Source of the DNA: Streptomyces vinaceus | GTDB lineage: Bacteria > Actinomycetota > Actinomycetes > Streptomycetales > Streptomycetaceae | DNA: 64,000 nt | Direction of reading: 5' to 3' | Assembly (NCBI RefSeq): GCF_008704935.1 | Contig: NZ_CP023692.1 | Location: 4,865,001-4,929,000, forward strand | Shown: piece after piece, positions 16,907-25,890 of the stretch | Position numbering within the stretch: the stretch's first letter is position 1 | Layout: each line of letters starts with the position of its first letter | The notes under the pieces: model-generated | The model's input: the letters and a program-made list of their open reading frames with translations, nothing else | Told to the model about the DNA's origin: nothing | Database searches by the model: none | Position numbers and translations under genes: made by a program

Positions 16907-18340
16907 TCAGACGCGCTCGGCGGCCTTGCGGCGCACGTCGCGCACCACGCCGATGACCAGCACGACGGCGGCGACCAGCAGCGACAGCGTGACCGTCTCG
17001 CGGTTGTCCTTGTCGTAGACCATGTAGCCCAGGACGAAGGTGATCATCGCGGCGGTGGCCCAGGTCAGGTACGGGAAGAGCCACATCTTGACCGTCAGCT
17101 TGTCCGGGGCCTCGCGCACCAGGATCTTGCGCATGCGCAGCTGGGTCAGGCAGATGACCAGCCACACGAAGAGCGCGATCGCACCCGAGGAGTTCAGCAG
17201 GAAGCTGAAGACCGTGTCCGGGGAGGTGTAGTTGAAGTAGACGGCGGCGAAGCCGAAGACCACCGAGCCCAGGATCGCGGCCGTGGGCACGCCCCTCTTG
17301 TTGACCTTGGCGAAGACCTTGGGCGCGTCACCGCGCTCGCCCAGCGAGAACGCCATGCGGGAAGCCGTGTACATGCCCGAGTTCAGGCAGGACAGCACGG
17401 CGGTCAGGACGATCACGTTCATGATCTGGCCGGCGTGCGCGATGCCGATGGAGTCCAGGGCGGCGACGTAGGAGCCCTTGTCGACGATCGACTTGTCGTT
17501 CCACGGCAGCAGGGTGAGGACGATGAAGATCGAGCCCAGGTAGAAGACGCCGATGCGCCAGATCACCGAGTTGGTGGCCTTGGTGACCGCGCGGCGCGGG
17601 TCCTCGGACTCGCCGGCCGCCAGGGTGACGATCTCGCTGCCCATGAAGGAGAAGACGACCATCAGCACACCGGTGAGGATGGAACCCCAGCCGTTGGGCA
17701 TGAACCCGCCGGCGTCGGTGAGGTGGGCGAAGCCCGCGCCCGGGTTGTCCGAGCCCGGCAGCACGCCGAAGACGGCGAGCATGCCGACGATGACGAAGGC
17801 GCCGATGGCGACGACCTTGATGCCGGCGAACCAGAACTCGAACTCGCCGTAGGAGGAGACGGAGCCGAGGTTCGTGAGCGTCAGGACCGCCATCACGATC
17901 AGGGCCCAGCCCCACTGCGGGACGGCCGGGATCCAGCCTTCGAGGATCTTCGCACCGGCGGTCGCCTCCACGGCGAGCACGACGACCCAGAAGAACCAGT
18001 ACAGCCAGCCGATGGAGAAGCCGGCCCAGCGGCCGAGCGCGCGGTCGGCGTACGCGGAGAACGAGCCGGAGTTCGGGCTGGCGGCGGCCATCTCGCCCAG
18101 CATCCGCATCACGAAGACGACCATCGCGCCGACGAGGAGGTACGAGATCAGGATGGCGGGTCCGGCCTTGGCGATGCCGCCACCGGAGCCGACGAAGAGA
18201 CCGGCGCCGATGACGCCGCCAATGGCGATCATGGACAGGTGGCGGTTCTTGAGACCGGCCTTCAGACCGTCGGAGGGCTGCGTGTCGCCGGAGTTACCGG
18301 ACGGGTCGCCTGCCTTCTGAAGGGTCGTCGTGGAGCTCAT
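16907..18340 (-). CDS. APC-family amino-acid permease, third of three
   Basis: A 477-aa paralogue of the two permeases above, with SMIAIGGVIGAGLFVGSG, GEMAAASPNSGSFSAYADRALG, YGEFEFWFAGIKVVAI, ESEDPRRAVTKAT and NSGMYTASRMAFSL. The ATG at 18340 has AAGGAT 8 nt upstream. It differs most in the middle (TNLGSVSSYGEFEF) and in NSGMYTASR, so its substrate range may differ from that of the other two. The upstream gap to rpiB (18341-18560) holds the promoter and a small palindrome GGACG-AA-CGTCC at 18433-18444, a possible operator. Confidence 0.88.
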   Translation of the reverse strand: MSSTTTLQKAGDPSGNSGDTQPSDGLKAGLKNRHLSMIAIGGVIGAGLFVGSGGGIAKAGPAILISYLLVGAMVVFVMRMLGEMAAASPNSGSFSAYADRALGRWAGFSIGWLYWFFWVVVLAVEATAGAKILEGWIPAVPQWGWALIVMAVLTLTNLGSVSSYGEFEFWFAGIKVVAIGAFVIVGMLAVFGVLPGSDNPGAGFAHLTDAGGFMPNGWGSILTGVLMVVFSFMGSEIVTLAAGESEDPRRAVTKATNSVIWRIGVFYLGSIFIVLTLLPWNDKSIVDKGSYVAALDSIGIAHAGQIMNVIVLTAVLSCLNSGMYTASRMAFSLGERGDAPKVFAKVNKRGVPTAAILGSVVFGFAAVYFNYTSPDTVFSFLLNSSGAIALFVWLVICLTQLRMRKILVREAPDKLTVKMWLFPYLTWATAAMITFVLGYMVYDKDNRETVTLSLLVAAVVLVIGVVRDVRRKAAERV

Positions 18341-18560
18341 GGACGGATCCTTAGGTTCTCGGGTTGCGAGCCCGGGCATTCAAACCTGAGATGAACGCAG
18401 GACGGAAGACCTCAGTCCGGATCGTTGCTTTGGGACGAACGTCCAAGTCCTGGGTCCCGCCGTGTCCCATCTGCGTTCTTTGGGTTTACTTGAGCTTTAG
18501 AAGTGACTTACGCGACACCCTGCCGCGGTCCGCGGGGGGTGCCCGTGCCACACTCGTCCC

Positions 18561-19046
18561 ATGCGCGTGTACCTCGGATCCGACCATGCCGGCTTTGAGC
18601 TCAAGAACCACCTGGTGGACTGGCTCAAGAACAACGGCCACGAGCCCGTCGACTGCGGGCCCCACATCTACGACGCGGTGGACGACTACCCGCCGTTCTG
18701 CCTGCGCGCCGCGGAGAAGACCGCAGCGGACGCCGACAGCCTCGGCATCGTCATCGGCGGCTCCGGCAACGGCGAGCAGATCGCCGCGAACAAGGTCAAG
18801 GGCGTCCGCGCCATCCTGGCCTGGAGCGTCGAGACCGCGAAGCTGGGCCGTGAGCACAACAACGCCAACGTGATCTCCGTCGGCGGCCGCATGCACACGC
18901 AGGACGAGGCCGTCTCCTTCATCGAGGCCTTCCTGGCGACTCCGTACTCCGGCGAGGAGCGCCACACCCGCCGCATCGACATGCTCTCCGCGTACGAGAA
19001 GACCGGCGAGCTCCCCCCGATCCCGGCCCACCACCCGCAGGGCTGA
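18561..19046 (+). CDS. rpiB: Ribose-5-phosphate isomerase B
   Basis: A 161-aa RpiB/LacAB-family enzyme interconverting ribose 5-phosphate and ribulose 5-phosphate in the pentose phosphate pathway. Seen are the substrate motif GSDHAGFELK at 6-15, the loop GGSGNGEQIAANK and the phosphate-binding region NVISVGGR. The GNGEQ loop carries Glu where the E. coli-type enzymes have Cys, as in the mycobacterial RpiB group. There is no ribosome site; CACACT lies 6 nt before the ATG, so the message may be leaderless. It is followed after 124 nt by a DNA glycosylase gene. Confidence 0.95.
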   Translation: MRVYLGSDHAGFELKNHLVDWLKNNGHEPVDCGPHIYDAVDDYPPFCLRAAEKTAADADSLGIVIGGSGNGEQIAANKVKGVRAILAWSVETAKLGREHNNANVISVGGRMHTQDEAVSFIEAFLATPYSGEERHTRRIDMLSAYEKTGELPPIPAHHPQG

Positions 19047-19170
19047 TCCTCCGCTCCACCGTGCCGCCGTGGCTACCGGGCCCGGCGGCACGGCTGTTTC
19101 CCCGTCTCCGTCCCCCGTCCTGCCCGATTTCCCGTCCTCCCCGTCCGGGTTCCGCCGAAGGAGCAGCACA

Positions 19171-19980
19171 GTGCCTGAGGGGCATACGATCCACCGCCTC
19201 GCGGAGGACCACCTCGACCGGTTCGCCGGCCGGGCGGTACGGGTCAGCAGCCCGCAGGGCCGCTTCGCCGAGAGCGCGGCCCTGCTCGACGGCCGGGTGT
19301 TCGACGGCGTGGACGCGCACGGCAAGCACCTCTTCCTCGGCTTCCGGGGCGGTGACTGGATCCACGTCCACCTGGGCCTCTTCGGGAAGTACGCGCTGGG
19401 GACGGCCCCGGCCGCCGCGCCCACCGACACCGTCCGGCTGCGCATCGCCGACGACGCGCACTACTCCGACCTGCGCGGGCCCACCACGTGCGCGCTGATC
19501 ACGGACGCCGAGAAGAAGGCGATACACGAGCGGCTCGGCCCCGACCCGCTGCGCCGGTCCGACGATCCGGACCGCGCCTGGAAGCGGATCTCCCGCTCCC
19601 GCACCACCGTCGCCGCCCTGCTCATGGACCAGAAGGTGATCGCGGGCGTCGGCAACGTCTACCGCGCCGAGGTCCTCTTCCGGCACGGCGTCGACCCGTA
19701 CCGGCTGGGCAAGGACCTCACGCGCGGCGAGTGGGACGCGATGTGGGCGGACCTGGCGGCCCTGATGCGCGAGGGCGTACGGAACAACCGGATCGACACG
19801 GTCCGCGACGAGCACCTGCCCGAGGCCATGGGCCGCCCGCCGCGTGTCGACGACCACGGCGGCGAGGTGTACGTCTACCGCAGGGCGAACATGCCCTGCC
19901 ACATCTGCGGGACCGAGGTCCGCACCGCCGACCTGGCGGCGCGGAACCTCTTCTGGTGCCCGTCCTGTCAGACCCGCTGA
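19171..19980 (+). CDS. nei: Fpg/Nei-family DNA glycosylase (endonuclease VIII type)
   Basis: A 269-aa bifunctional glycosylase/AP lyase for oxidised bases. The GTG at 19171 follows GAAGGAG, and processing gives the required N-terminal Pro2-Glu3 (PEGHTIHR). The helix-two-turn-helix segment has VAALLMDQKVIAGVGNVYRAE, with the conserved Lys and Asn. The C-terminal zinc finger is complete (CHIC...CPSC). PEGHTIHR, rather than PELPEV, places it with the Nei group, close to mycobacterial Nei. It may share transcription with rpiB. Confidence 0.9.
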   Translation: MPEGHTIHRLAEDHLDRFAGRAVRVSSPQGRFAESAALLDGRVFDGVDAHGKHLFLGFRGGDWIHVHLGLFGKYALGTAPAAAPTDTVRLRIADDAHYSDLRGPTTCALITDAEKKAIHERLGPDPLRRSDDPDRAWKRISRSRTTVAALLMDQKVIAGVGNVYRAEVLFRHGVDPYRLGKDLTRGEWDAMWADLAALMREGVRNNRIDTVRDEHLPEAMGRPPRVDDHGGEVYVYRRANMPCHICGTEVRTADLAARNLFWCPSCQTR

Positions 19981-20012
19981 GGCGGCTGGGGCCGCTGAGG
20001 CGGCTGGGGCCG
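19977..20012. repeat. Perfect 18-bp tandem duplication at the nei stop codon
   Basis: CTGAGGCGGCTGGGGCCG occurs twice head-to-tail (19977-19994, 19995-20012). The first copy contains the TGA stop. It looks like recent replication slippage. Confidence 0.8.
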
Positions 20013-20029
20013 ACGGAGCCGGCCGGGGC

Positions 20030-21262
20030 TCAGAACCCGTGCGGGAGCCAGGGGGCCACATCGGCGGCGAAGGCCCGCGAGGCCTCCACCAGGGCCCCCG
20101 GGCGCAGCTCCCGCACCCGGCCGGCCGCCGCCAGCGAGGTCAGCGTGACCCCGCCGAGGTACGCCGCGCCCAGCTCCTGCGTCGACAGCTCCAGGTCCGC
20201 CGGGTCCGCGGTCCGGGTGCAGGCGACCGCGCCCTGAGCGTCGCGGACCAGCCGCCACCGCCCCTCGTTCCACGGGCAGAACGCGTCCTCGACCTCCATC
20301 ACCACGTCCAGCGGAGCCGCGTACGCCCGCGCCTCCAGGGCCGCCGGGAGGTCCACCAGCCGCAGGTGCAGCGAGTCGCGCACGTTCGGGCGCGAGCGCC
20401 GGACGTCACTGACCAGGTGGAGCAGCGGATCGTCCGCGGGCCGCCTGCCCGCCCGTACGGTCGCGGTCAGGTCGATCTCGAACAGGTAGCGCCAGAGCGC
20501 CGCCGTCGTCGCCGGGTCCAGCGCGTCGAGGTCGGCCACCTCGACCTTGCCTTCCCACCCGTGGTCGTACACGGGCTTGACCCGGTAGCGGGCGTACCCG
20601 GCGACCTCGCCGTCCGCCCGCTCCGCCACCACGCACTTGAGCGGCGAGGCGCCCTCGCGCATCGACTCCGGGTCCAGCAGGGACAACCGCTCCCAGCCCG
20701 GCTGCCGCGCCGGCATGCCGGGCCGACGGGAGACCAGCTCCGCGTACACCTGCTCGCACTCCGGCAGGGCCTTCTCCGGATCGGCGAGCCGCAGCCGCAC
20801 CTCGTCCGTCCCCGGCGGCACCGTGAGCCGCACGCGGGTGGTGTCGACGGTCAGGGAAAGGGCGTATGTCGCGATGCCGTAACCGAAACGCCCGTAGATC
20901 GCCGACTCCGAGGCCGTCAGCACGGCGATCGGCTCGCCACCCGCCCGGACGTCGTCGAGCTGGCGGCGCATCATCGACGTGAGCACCCCGCGGCGGCGGT
21001 GCGTGGGCGCGACGCCCACCATCGTGACCCCGGCCGCCGGCACCAGGGCACCACCCGGCACCGACAGCCGGAAGGAGAAGGCGCCGGCCGAGCCGACGCA
21101 GTTCCCGCCGTCCCAGACGCCCAGCGAGCGGCCGGGCTCCGTCAAGGACTTGTAAAGTTCCCGCTCCTGGGGAGACTCCGGCACTCCGCCGAACGCCAGT
21201 TCCAGGTGGTCGTACCAGACATCCCACTCATCAGCCTGCAATACGCGCATCTCAAGAGCCAT
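20030..21262 (-). CDS. Eis-like GNAT N-acetyltransferase
   Basis: A 410-aa protein of the enhanced-intracellular-survival type: two GNAT domains followed by a sterol-carrier-like C-terminal domain. The acetyl-CoA loop is visible in VGVAPTHRRRGVLTSMMRRQL (V-x-P-x-x-R-x-x-G), followed by LTASESAIYGRFGYG, the Eis signature. The C-terminal Phe (WLPHGF) supplies the catalytic carboxylate in this family. AAGGA lies 8 nt before the ATG at 21262. Family members acetylate aminoglycosides or lysines; the natural substrate here is unknown. Confidence 0.88.
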   Translation of the reverse strand: MALEMRVLQADEWDVWYDHLELAFGGVPESPQERELYKSLTEPGRSLGVWDGGNCVGSAGAFSFRLSVPGGALVPAAGVTMVGVAPTHRRRGVLTSMMRRQLDDVRAGGEPIAVLTASESAIYGRFGYGIATYALSLTVDTTRVRLTVPPGTDEVRLRLADPEKALPECEQVYAELVSRRPGMPARQPGWERLSLLDPESMREGASPLKCVVAERADGEVAGYARYRVKPVYDHGWEGKVEVADLDALDPATTAALWRYLFEIDLTATVRAGRRPADDPLLHLVSDVRRSRPNVRDSLHLRLVDLPAALEARAYAAPLDVVMEVEDAFCPWNEGRWRLVRDAQGAVACTRTADPADLELSTQELGAAYLGGVTLTSLAAAGRVRELRPGALVEASRAFAADVAPWLPHGF

Positions 21263-21379
21263 ACGCCCATCCTTACCAGGGCATTCCGTCACAGTCGAAG
21301 GGTTTTCGACCGGCCGGAGACCCCAGGTCCGGGGGTCCCCCTGCGCGCGCACAGCCAGGATGGATAGGGTCCCGAAGCA

Positions 21380-22522
21380 ATGGCCGGAGCACGCGTGGAG
21401 ACGCTCATGGCCCGGACGCGCATGCTGTCGCACCGGGCCCGCACCGCCCTGCGCAAATCCGCCGTCGACTACTTCCGCGGCGACGCCTCCGACTGGCTCG
21501 CCTTCGCCGGGCTGCTCCTGACCGTTCCCGCGATCGCCTGCGGCACACTCATGCTGCCCGTCTGGTTCTCGCCCTCCGCCCTCGTCCTGCCGATCGTCGC
21601 GGGCGGCCTGCTGCTGCGCCCCGCGAGCCTGCTCGCGCTGTACGCGGCCTCCGCGGCCGCGCTCATCGTCGAGGCGCTGGTCCTCGGCCCGTACACCCTG
21701 GGCCCGGCCCGGGTCACCCCCGGCACGGTCCTGACCGTCGCCGCCTGCGGGTTCTTCGGGCTGATCATCGCGCAGTTCCGCAGCCGCGTCGGCGTGCCCT
21801 GGCGGCGCGGCGGCACCATGCTCTTCGACCTGCGCGAACGCATCCGCGTCCAGAGCAAACTGCCCGCCCTTCCGCGCGGCTGGCACCGCGAGATGGCCCT
21901 GCGCCCGGCCGGCGGCCAGTCCTTCTCCGGCGACTTCGTCGTCGCCGCCCGGACGAACGGCGGCCGGACCCTGGAGATCGTCCTCACCGACGTCTCCGGC
22001 AAGGGCATGGAGGCCGGCAGCCGCGCCCTGCTGCTGTCCGGCGCGTTCGGCGGCCTGCTCGGCGCCCTGCCCCCGCACGGGTTCCTGCCCGCCGCCAACG
22101 GCTACCTGCTCCGCCAGGACTGGGACGAGGGCTTCGCCACCTCCATCCACCTCGTCCTGGACCTGGAGACCGGCGACTACGAGCTCCTGTCCGCCGGCCA
22201 CCTGCCCGCCCTCCAGCTCTCCGCGGGTACCGGCCGCTGGCAGGAGAAGTCCGGCGAGGGACCGCTGCTCGGCGTGTACGACGGGGCCGAGTTCGAGCCC
22301 GCCCGCGGCAACCTCCGCCGCGGCGACGTCCTCATGCTCTTCACCGACGGGCTCGTCGAGACCGCCGACCGCGACATCAGCGAGGGCATCGACCGCCTCA
22401 CCGGCGAGGCCGATCGCTACGTCGCCGCCGGGTGGGAGGGCGCGGCCTGGCACCTGATCGAAAAGGTCGCCAAGGACGTCAACGACGACCGCGCCCTGCT
22501 GCTCATCCGCCGCTCGCCCTGA
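21380..22522 (+). CDS. Membrane PP2C-type (SpoIIE-like) serine/threonine phosphatase
   Basis: A 380-aa protein. Residues about 40-135 form four membrane helices and the cytoplasmic C-terminal half (160-380) is a PPM/SpoIIE phosphatase domain. Seen are the metal-binding GDFV, LTDVSGKGMEAGSRALLL, SAGHLPAL and LFTDGLVE...DDRALLL, with all expected Asp residues. There is no PAS, GAF or anti-sigma kinase domain. Such enzymes normally dephosphorylate anti-anti-sigma factors; no partner gene is adjacent. TAGGGT ends 9 nt before the ATG, so the leader would be very short. Confidence 0.88.
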   Translation: MAGARVETLMARTRMLSHRARTALRKSAVDYFRGDASDWLAFAGLLLTVPAIACGTLMLPVWFSPSALVLPIVAGGLLLRPASLLALYAASAAALIVEALVLGPYTLGPARVTPGTVLTVAACGFFGLIIAQFRSRVGVPWRRGGTMLFDLRERIRVQSKLPALPRGWHREMALRPAGGQSFSGDFVVAARTNGGRTLEIVLTDVSGKGMEAGSRALLLSGAFGGLLGALPPHGFLPAANGYLLRQDWDEGFATSIHLVLDLETGDYELLSAGHLPALQLSAGTGRWQEKSGEGPLLGVYDGAEFEPARGNLRRGDVLMLFTDGLVETADRDISEGIDRLTGEADRYVAAGWEGAAWHLIEKVAKDVNDDRALLLIRRSP

Positions 22523-22650
22523 GCCGGGCCCGACCTTCGTACGGGGGTTTTCCCCACCTCCGATCCGCCTGGCTCCGCCATGTCCGCACCCGCCACCGCC
22601 TCCGTAGCGTCGTGACCACGATCACCGACGGGTACGGAAGGCGGCACACC

Positions 22651-23502
22651 ATGGGGCTCCGGCGGAGCGGGCGGCGGCGCGAGAGCGTGCGGACGGCGTA
22701 CGAGGGCACGGCGCAGGCGGCGTACGAAGGCACCGCGCAGGCGCCGCACGAGGGCGCGGCCGCCGTCGAGCTGCGCGGCGTACGGCGCGAGTACGGGCGG
22801 GGGGCCGCCACCGTGCACGCGCTGCGCGGGATCGACCTCAGCCTGCCGCGCGGCAGCTTCACCGCCGTCATGGGACCCTCCGGCTCCGGCAAGTCCACCT
22901 TCCTCCAGTGCGCGGCCGGGCTGGACGTGCCCACCGCGGGCTCCGTCCGCCTCGGCGGCACCGAGATCACCGGCATGAACGAGAACGAGCTCACCGAACT
23001 GCGCCGCAGCCGCCTCGGCTTCGTCTTCCAGGCCTTCAACCTGCTGCCCTCCCTGACCGTGGAGCAGAACGTGCTGCTCCCGATGCGCCTCGCCGGCGGC
23101 CGCCAGGACCGGGCGCGGGCCGAGGACCTGCTCGCCCGGGTCGGCCTCGAAGGCAAGGGCCGGCGGCGGCCCGCGGAGCTCTCCGGCGGCCAGCAGCAGC
23201 GCGTCGCCATCGCCCGGGCCCTGGTCACCCGCCCCGACGTGGTCTTCGCCGACGAACCCACCGGCGCGCTCGACACCACCACCGCAGCCGAGGTCCTCGG
23301 ACTGCTCCGCTCCGCCGTGGACTCCCTCGGGGCCACCATCGTCATGGTCACCCACGACCCGGCCGCCGCCGCCTCGGCCGACCAGGTGCTCTTCCTCGCC
23401 GACGGCCTGATCGCCGACCGGCTCCCGCGGAGCTCCGCCGCGACCATCGCCGCCCGCATGACCGCGCTCACCGCCCCGGCCTACGCGGGAGCGGCCGCCT
23501 GA
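22651..23502 (+). CDS. ABC transporter ATP-binding subunit (LolD/MacB type)
   Basis: A 283-aa ATPase with Walker A GPSGSGKS, Q-loop FQAFNLLP, signature LSGGQQQR, Walker B VVFADEP followed by TGALD, and the H-loop VTHD. This is the LolD/MacB class that works with FtsX-type permeases, moving lipoproteins, peptides or drugs outward rather than importing. The ATG at 22651 has GGAAGG upstream. Unusually, the first 40 residues contain a repeated AYEGTAQA motif. The stop codon overlaps the ATG of the permease (TGATG), so the two are translationally coupled. Confidence 0.9.
   Translation: MGLRRSGRRRESVRTAYEGTAQAAYEGTAQAPHEGAAAVELRGVRREYGRGAATVHALRGIDLSLPRGSFTAVMGPSGSGKSTFLQCAAGLDVPTAGSVRLGGTEITGMNENELTELRRSRLGFVFQAFNLLPSLTVEQNVLLPMRLAGGRQDRARAEDLLARVGLEGKGRRRPAELSGGQQQRVAIARALVTRPDVVFADEPTGALDTTTAAEVLGLLRSAVDSLGATIVMVTHDPAAAASADQVLFLADGLIADRLPRSSAATIAARMTALTAPAYAGAAA
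22695..22762 (+). repeat. Three tandem 24-bp repeats in the ABC ATPase N-terminus
   Basis: Units start at 22695, 22719 and 22743 (the last one shorter and diverged) and encode AYEGTAQA-like octapeptides ahead of the ATPase fold. This is in-frame coding repetition. Confidence 0.75.
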
Positions 23503-25886
23503 TGCCTCTCCGCCCCAACGGCCTGGCCCGGGCGGCGGTGCGCTTCCGACCCGCCGCCTTCGCCGGCACCTTCGTCGCCCTGCTCATGACCGTCGCCATC
23601 GTCTCCGCCTGCGGGATCCTGCTGGAGAGCGGAGCCCGGGCGGCCCTCCCGCCGACCCGGTACGCCCAGGCGCCGGTGGTCGTCGCCGCCGACCAGCGGA
23701 TCCACTGGCAGGCGGGCAGCGGCGAGGGCGCCTACGAGGAAGCGGTACGGGTCCCGGAGCGGGCCCGGGTCGACGCCGCCCTGCTGGAGCGGCTGGCCCC
23801 GCTGGGCCGGGCCGTCCCCGACGTGGTGTTCCCCGTACGGGGCGAAGGGGGCTCCGGCTCCCTGGAGGCCTCGGGGTGGGGCGCGTCCGCCTTCACGGGG
23901 ACGCCGCTCGCGGGGGGCCGGGCCCCGGGGGCTCCGGGGGAGGTCGTGCTGGGTGCGGGTGCGGGTGCGGGGGCGGGGGCCGCGGGGGAGCGGATCACGC
24001 TCGACACCCCGGTCGGGAAGCGGGAGTTCCGGGTCGTGGGACGGGCCGCAGGCACCGGCGTCTGGTTCTCCGACGCCGAGGCGCGGGCCCTGTCCGGACA
24101 CCCCGGCGCGCTCGACGCCGTCGTCCTCTTCGACGCCGACCCGGAGCGGGTGCGCGCGGCCGTCGACGGCCGCGCCCAGGTGCTGACCGGCGCCGCCCGC
24201 GCCGTGGACCCGCAGCTCGCGGGTGCCAAGGAACTGCTGATGGGCCTCGGCGGCTCCTTCGGCGGCATCGCCACCCTGGTCGCCGTCTTCACCGCCGCCG
24301 GGACCGTCGCGCTCTGCGTCGGGCAGCGCTCGCGCGAGTTCGCCCTGCTGCGCGCCGTCGGAGCCACCCCGCGGCAGGTCCGGCGCATCGTCGCCACCGA
24401 AGCCCTGCTCGTCGCCCCCGCCGCGGGTGTACTGGGCTGCGTACCCGGCATCGGCCTCGCCGCCTGGTGGTTCGGGCAGCTCCAGGCCAAGGGCGCGATC
24501 CCGGACGGGGTCGAGCTCACCGTCTCCTGGATCCCGCTCGTCTCCGCCGCCGGGGCCGGCCTGGTCACCGCGCTGCTCGCCGGCTGGGCCGCCGCGCGCC
24601 GCCCCGCCCGGATCCGGCCCGGCCAGGCGTTGGCCGCGGCCGCCGTGGAACGCCTGCGGCCGGGGTGGATCCGTACGCCGCTGGGCATCGCCGCCCTGGC
24701 CGGCGGGGCCGCCTGCGCGGGGCTCGCCGCCACCTCCGGCGGGGACGACGCCGCCAACGCCGCGCTCGGCGTGGTCATGCTCTTCATGCTGGCCGTGGCC
24801 CTGCTCGGCCCGCTGATCGCCCGCGCCTGCGCCGGGGTACTCGGGCTCCCGCTCCGCGCCGCGGGGGCTTCCGGCTCGCTCGCCGCCGCCAACTCCCGGG
24901 CCAACGCCCGCCGGTTCGCCTCCGCGATCACCCCCATCGTGCTGGCCATGGCCTTCTCCTCGGTCCTCGTCTTCCTGCACACCAGCGAGGAGGAGGCGAC
25001 GCGTCAGCAGCAGGCGGCGGGCCTCCTGGCCGACCACGTGATCACCGACCCGCCGGCCGACGCGCGCGGGGGAGTCGCGATCACCCGCACTTCGGTACTG
25101 GCGATGTCCGGCACGGGCTCCGAGCGGCGCTTCCAGTCCGCTTCGGCCCAGGGCGTCGCGGGCGACGTCACCACCGTCCAGGACCTGGGCGTACGCGAGG
25201 GCAGCCTCGGCGCGCTGCGCCCCGGCACGGTCGCCGTGGACCGCACCCTCGCCGAGTCCGCCCGCCTCGGCGTCGGCGACCGCGTCGAACTCCGCCTCCC
25301 CGACGGGGTCCCGGCGAACCCCGAGATCGTGGCCGTCTACACCCGGGGCCTGGGCCTCGGCCTGGTCACCCTCCCCGCATCCGACCTGACCGGCCACACG
25401 ACGGCCGGGCGCGCCACCGAACTGCTGGTCCGCGGCCCGGTCCCGGCGGGGCTGGGGCCGGCCGTGTCGCCCTCGGAGTGGACCACCGCCCAGAGCACGG
25501 AGCGCGAGGTCGGCGCCTGGGCCAACGCCCTCATGGCGGCCGTCCTCGGCGGCTTCGCGGCCGTCGCCGCCGCCAACACCCTGGTGATGACCGTCCTCGA
25601 CCGCCGCCACGAACTGCGGATGCTGCGCCTGGTCGGCTCGACCCGCGGGCAGGTGCTGCGGATGCTCCGCTGGGAGGCCCTCCTGGTCGGCGGCGCGGGC
25701 GTCACCCTGGGCAGCGCGATCGCCCTGGCCACGCTGTACCCGCTGACCAAGGTCGTGACGGGGGCGCCCCCGCACGTCCCGCCGGTGCTGTACGCCTCGT
25801 TCGTGGCGGCGGCCCTCGCCCTGGGCCTGACGGCCACCCTCCTCCCGGCCCGCTGGAGCCTGCGCCGACGGACGGGCACGGCCTGA
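23502..25886 (+). CDS. FtsX-like ABC transporter permease
   Basis: A 794-aa permease with two FtsX domains. The first membrane helix is at residues 15-40 (TFVALLMTVAIVSACGILLESG); a large extracytoplasmic domain follows. Three helices lie around 250-370 (with SREFALLRAVGATPRQVRRIVATEAL, the FtsX signature), then the second half repeats the plan, with RRHELRMLRLVGSTRGQVLRMLRWEALL near the C-terminus. It is coupled to the ATPase at 22651. The cargo is unknown; family members serve antimicrobial-peptide resistance or lipoprotein/lipid export. Confidence 0.88.
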   Translation: MPLRPNGLARAAVRFRPAAFAGTFVALLMTVAIVSACGILLESGARAALPPTRYAQAPVVVAADQRIHWQAGSGEGAYEEAVRVPERARVDAALLERLAPLGRAVPDVVFPVRGEGGSGSLEASGWGASAFTGTPLAGGRAPGAPGEVVLGAGAGAGAGAAGERITLDTPVGKREFRVVGRAAGTGVWFSDAEARALSGHPGALDAVVLFDADPERVRAAVDGRAQVLTGAARAVDPQLAGAKELLMGLGGSFGGIATLVAVFTAAGTVALCVGQRSREFALLRAVGATPRQVRRIVATEALLVAPAAGVLGCVPGIGLAAWWFGQLQAKGAIPDGVELTVSWIPLVSAAGAGLVTALLAGWAAARRPARIRPGQALAAAAVERLRPGWIRTPLGIAALAGGAACAGLAATSGGDDAANAALGVVMLFMLAVALLGPLIARACAGVLGLPLRAAGASGSLAAANSRANARRFASAITPIVLAMAFSSVLVFLHTSEEEATRQQQAAGLLADHVITDPPADARGGVAITRTSVLAMSGTGSERRFQSASAQGVAGDVTTVQDLGVREGSLGALRPGTVAVDRTLAESARLGVGDRVELRLPDGVPANPEIVAVYTRGLGLGLVTLPASDLTGHTTAGRATELLVRGPVPAGLGPAVSPSEWTTAQSTEREVGAWANALMAAVLGGFAAVAAANTLVMTVLDRRHELRMLRLVGSTRGQVLRMLRWEALLVGGAGVTLGSAIALATLYPLTKVVTGAPPHVPPVLYASFVAAALALGLTATLLPARWSLRRRTGTA

Positions 25887-25890
25887 CGGC

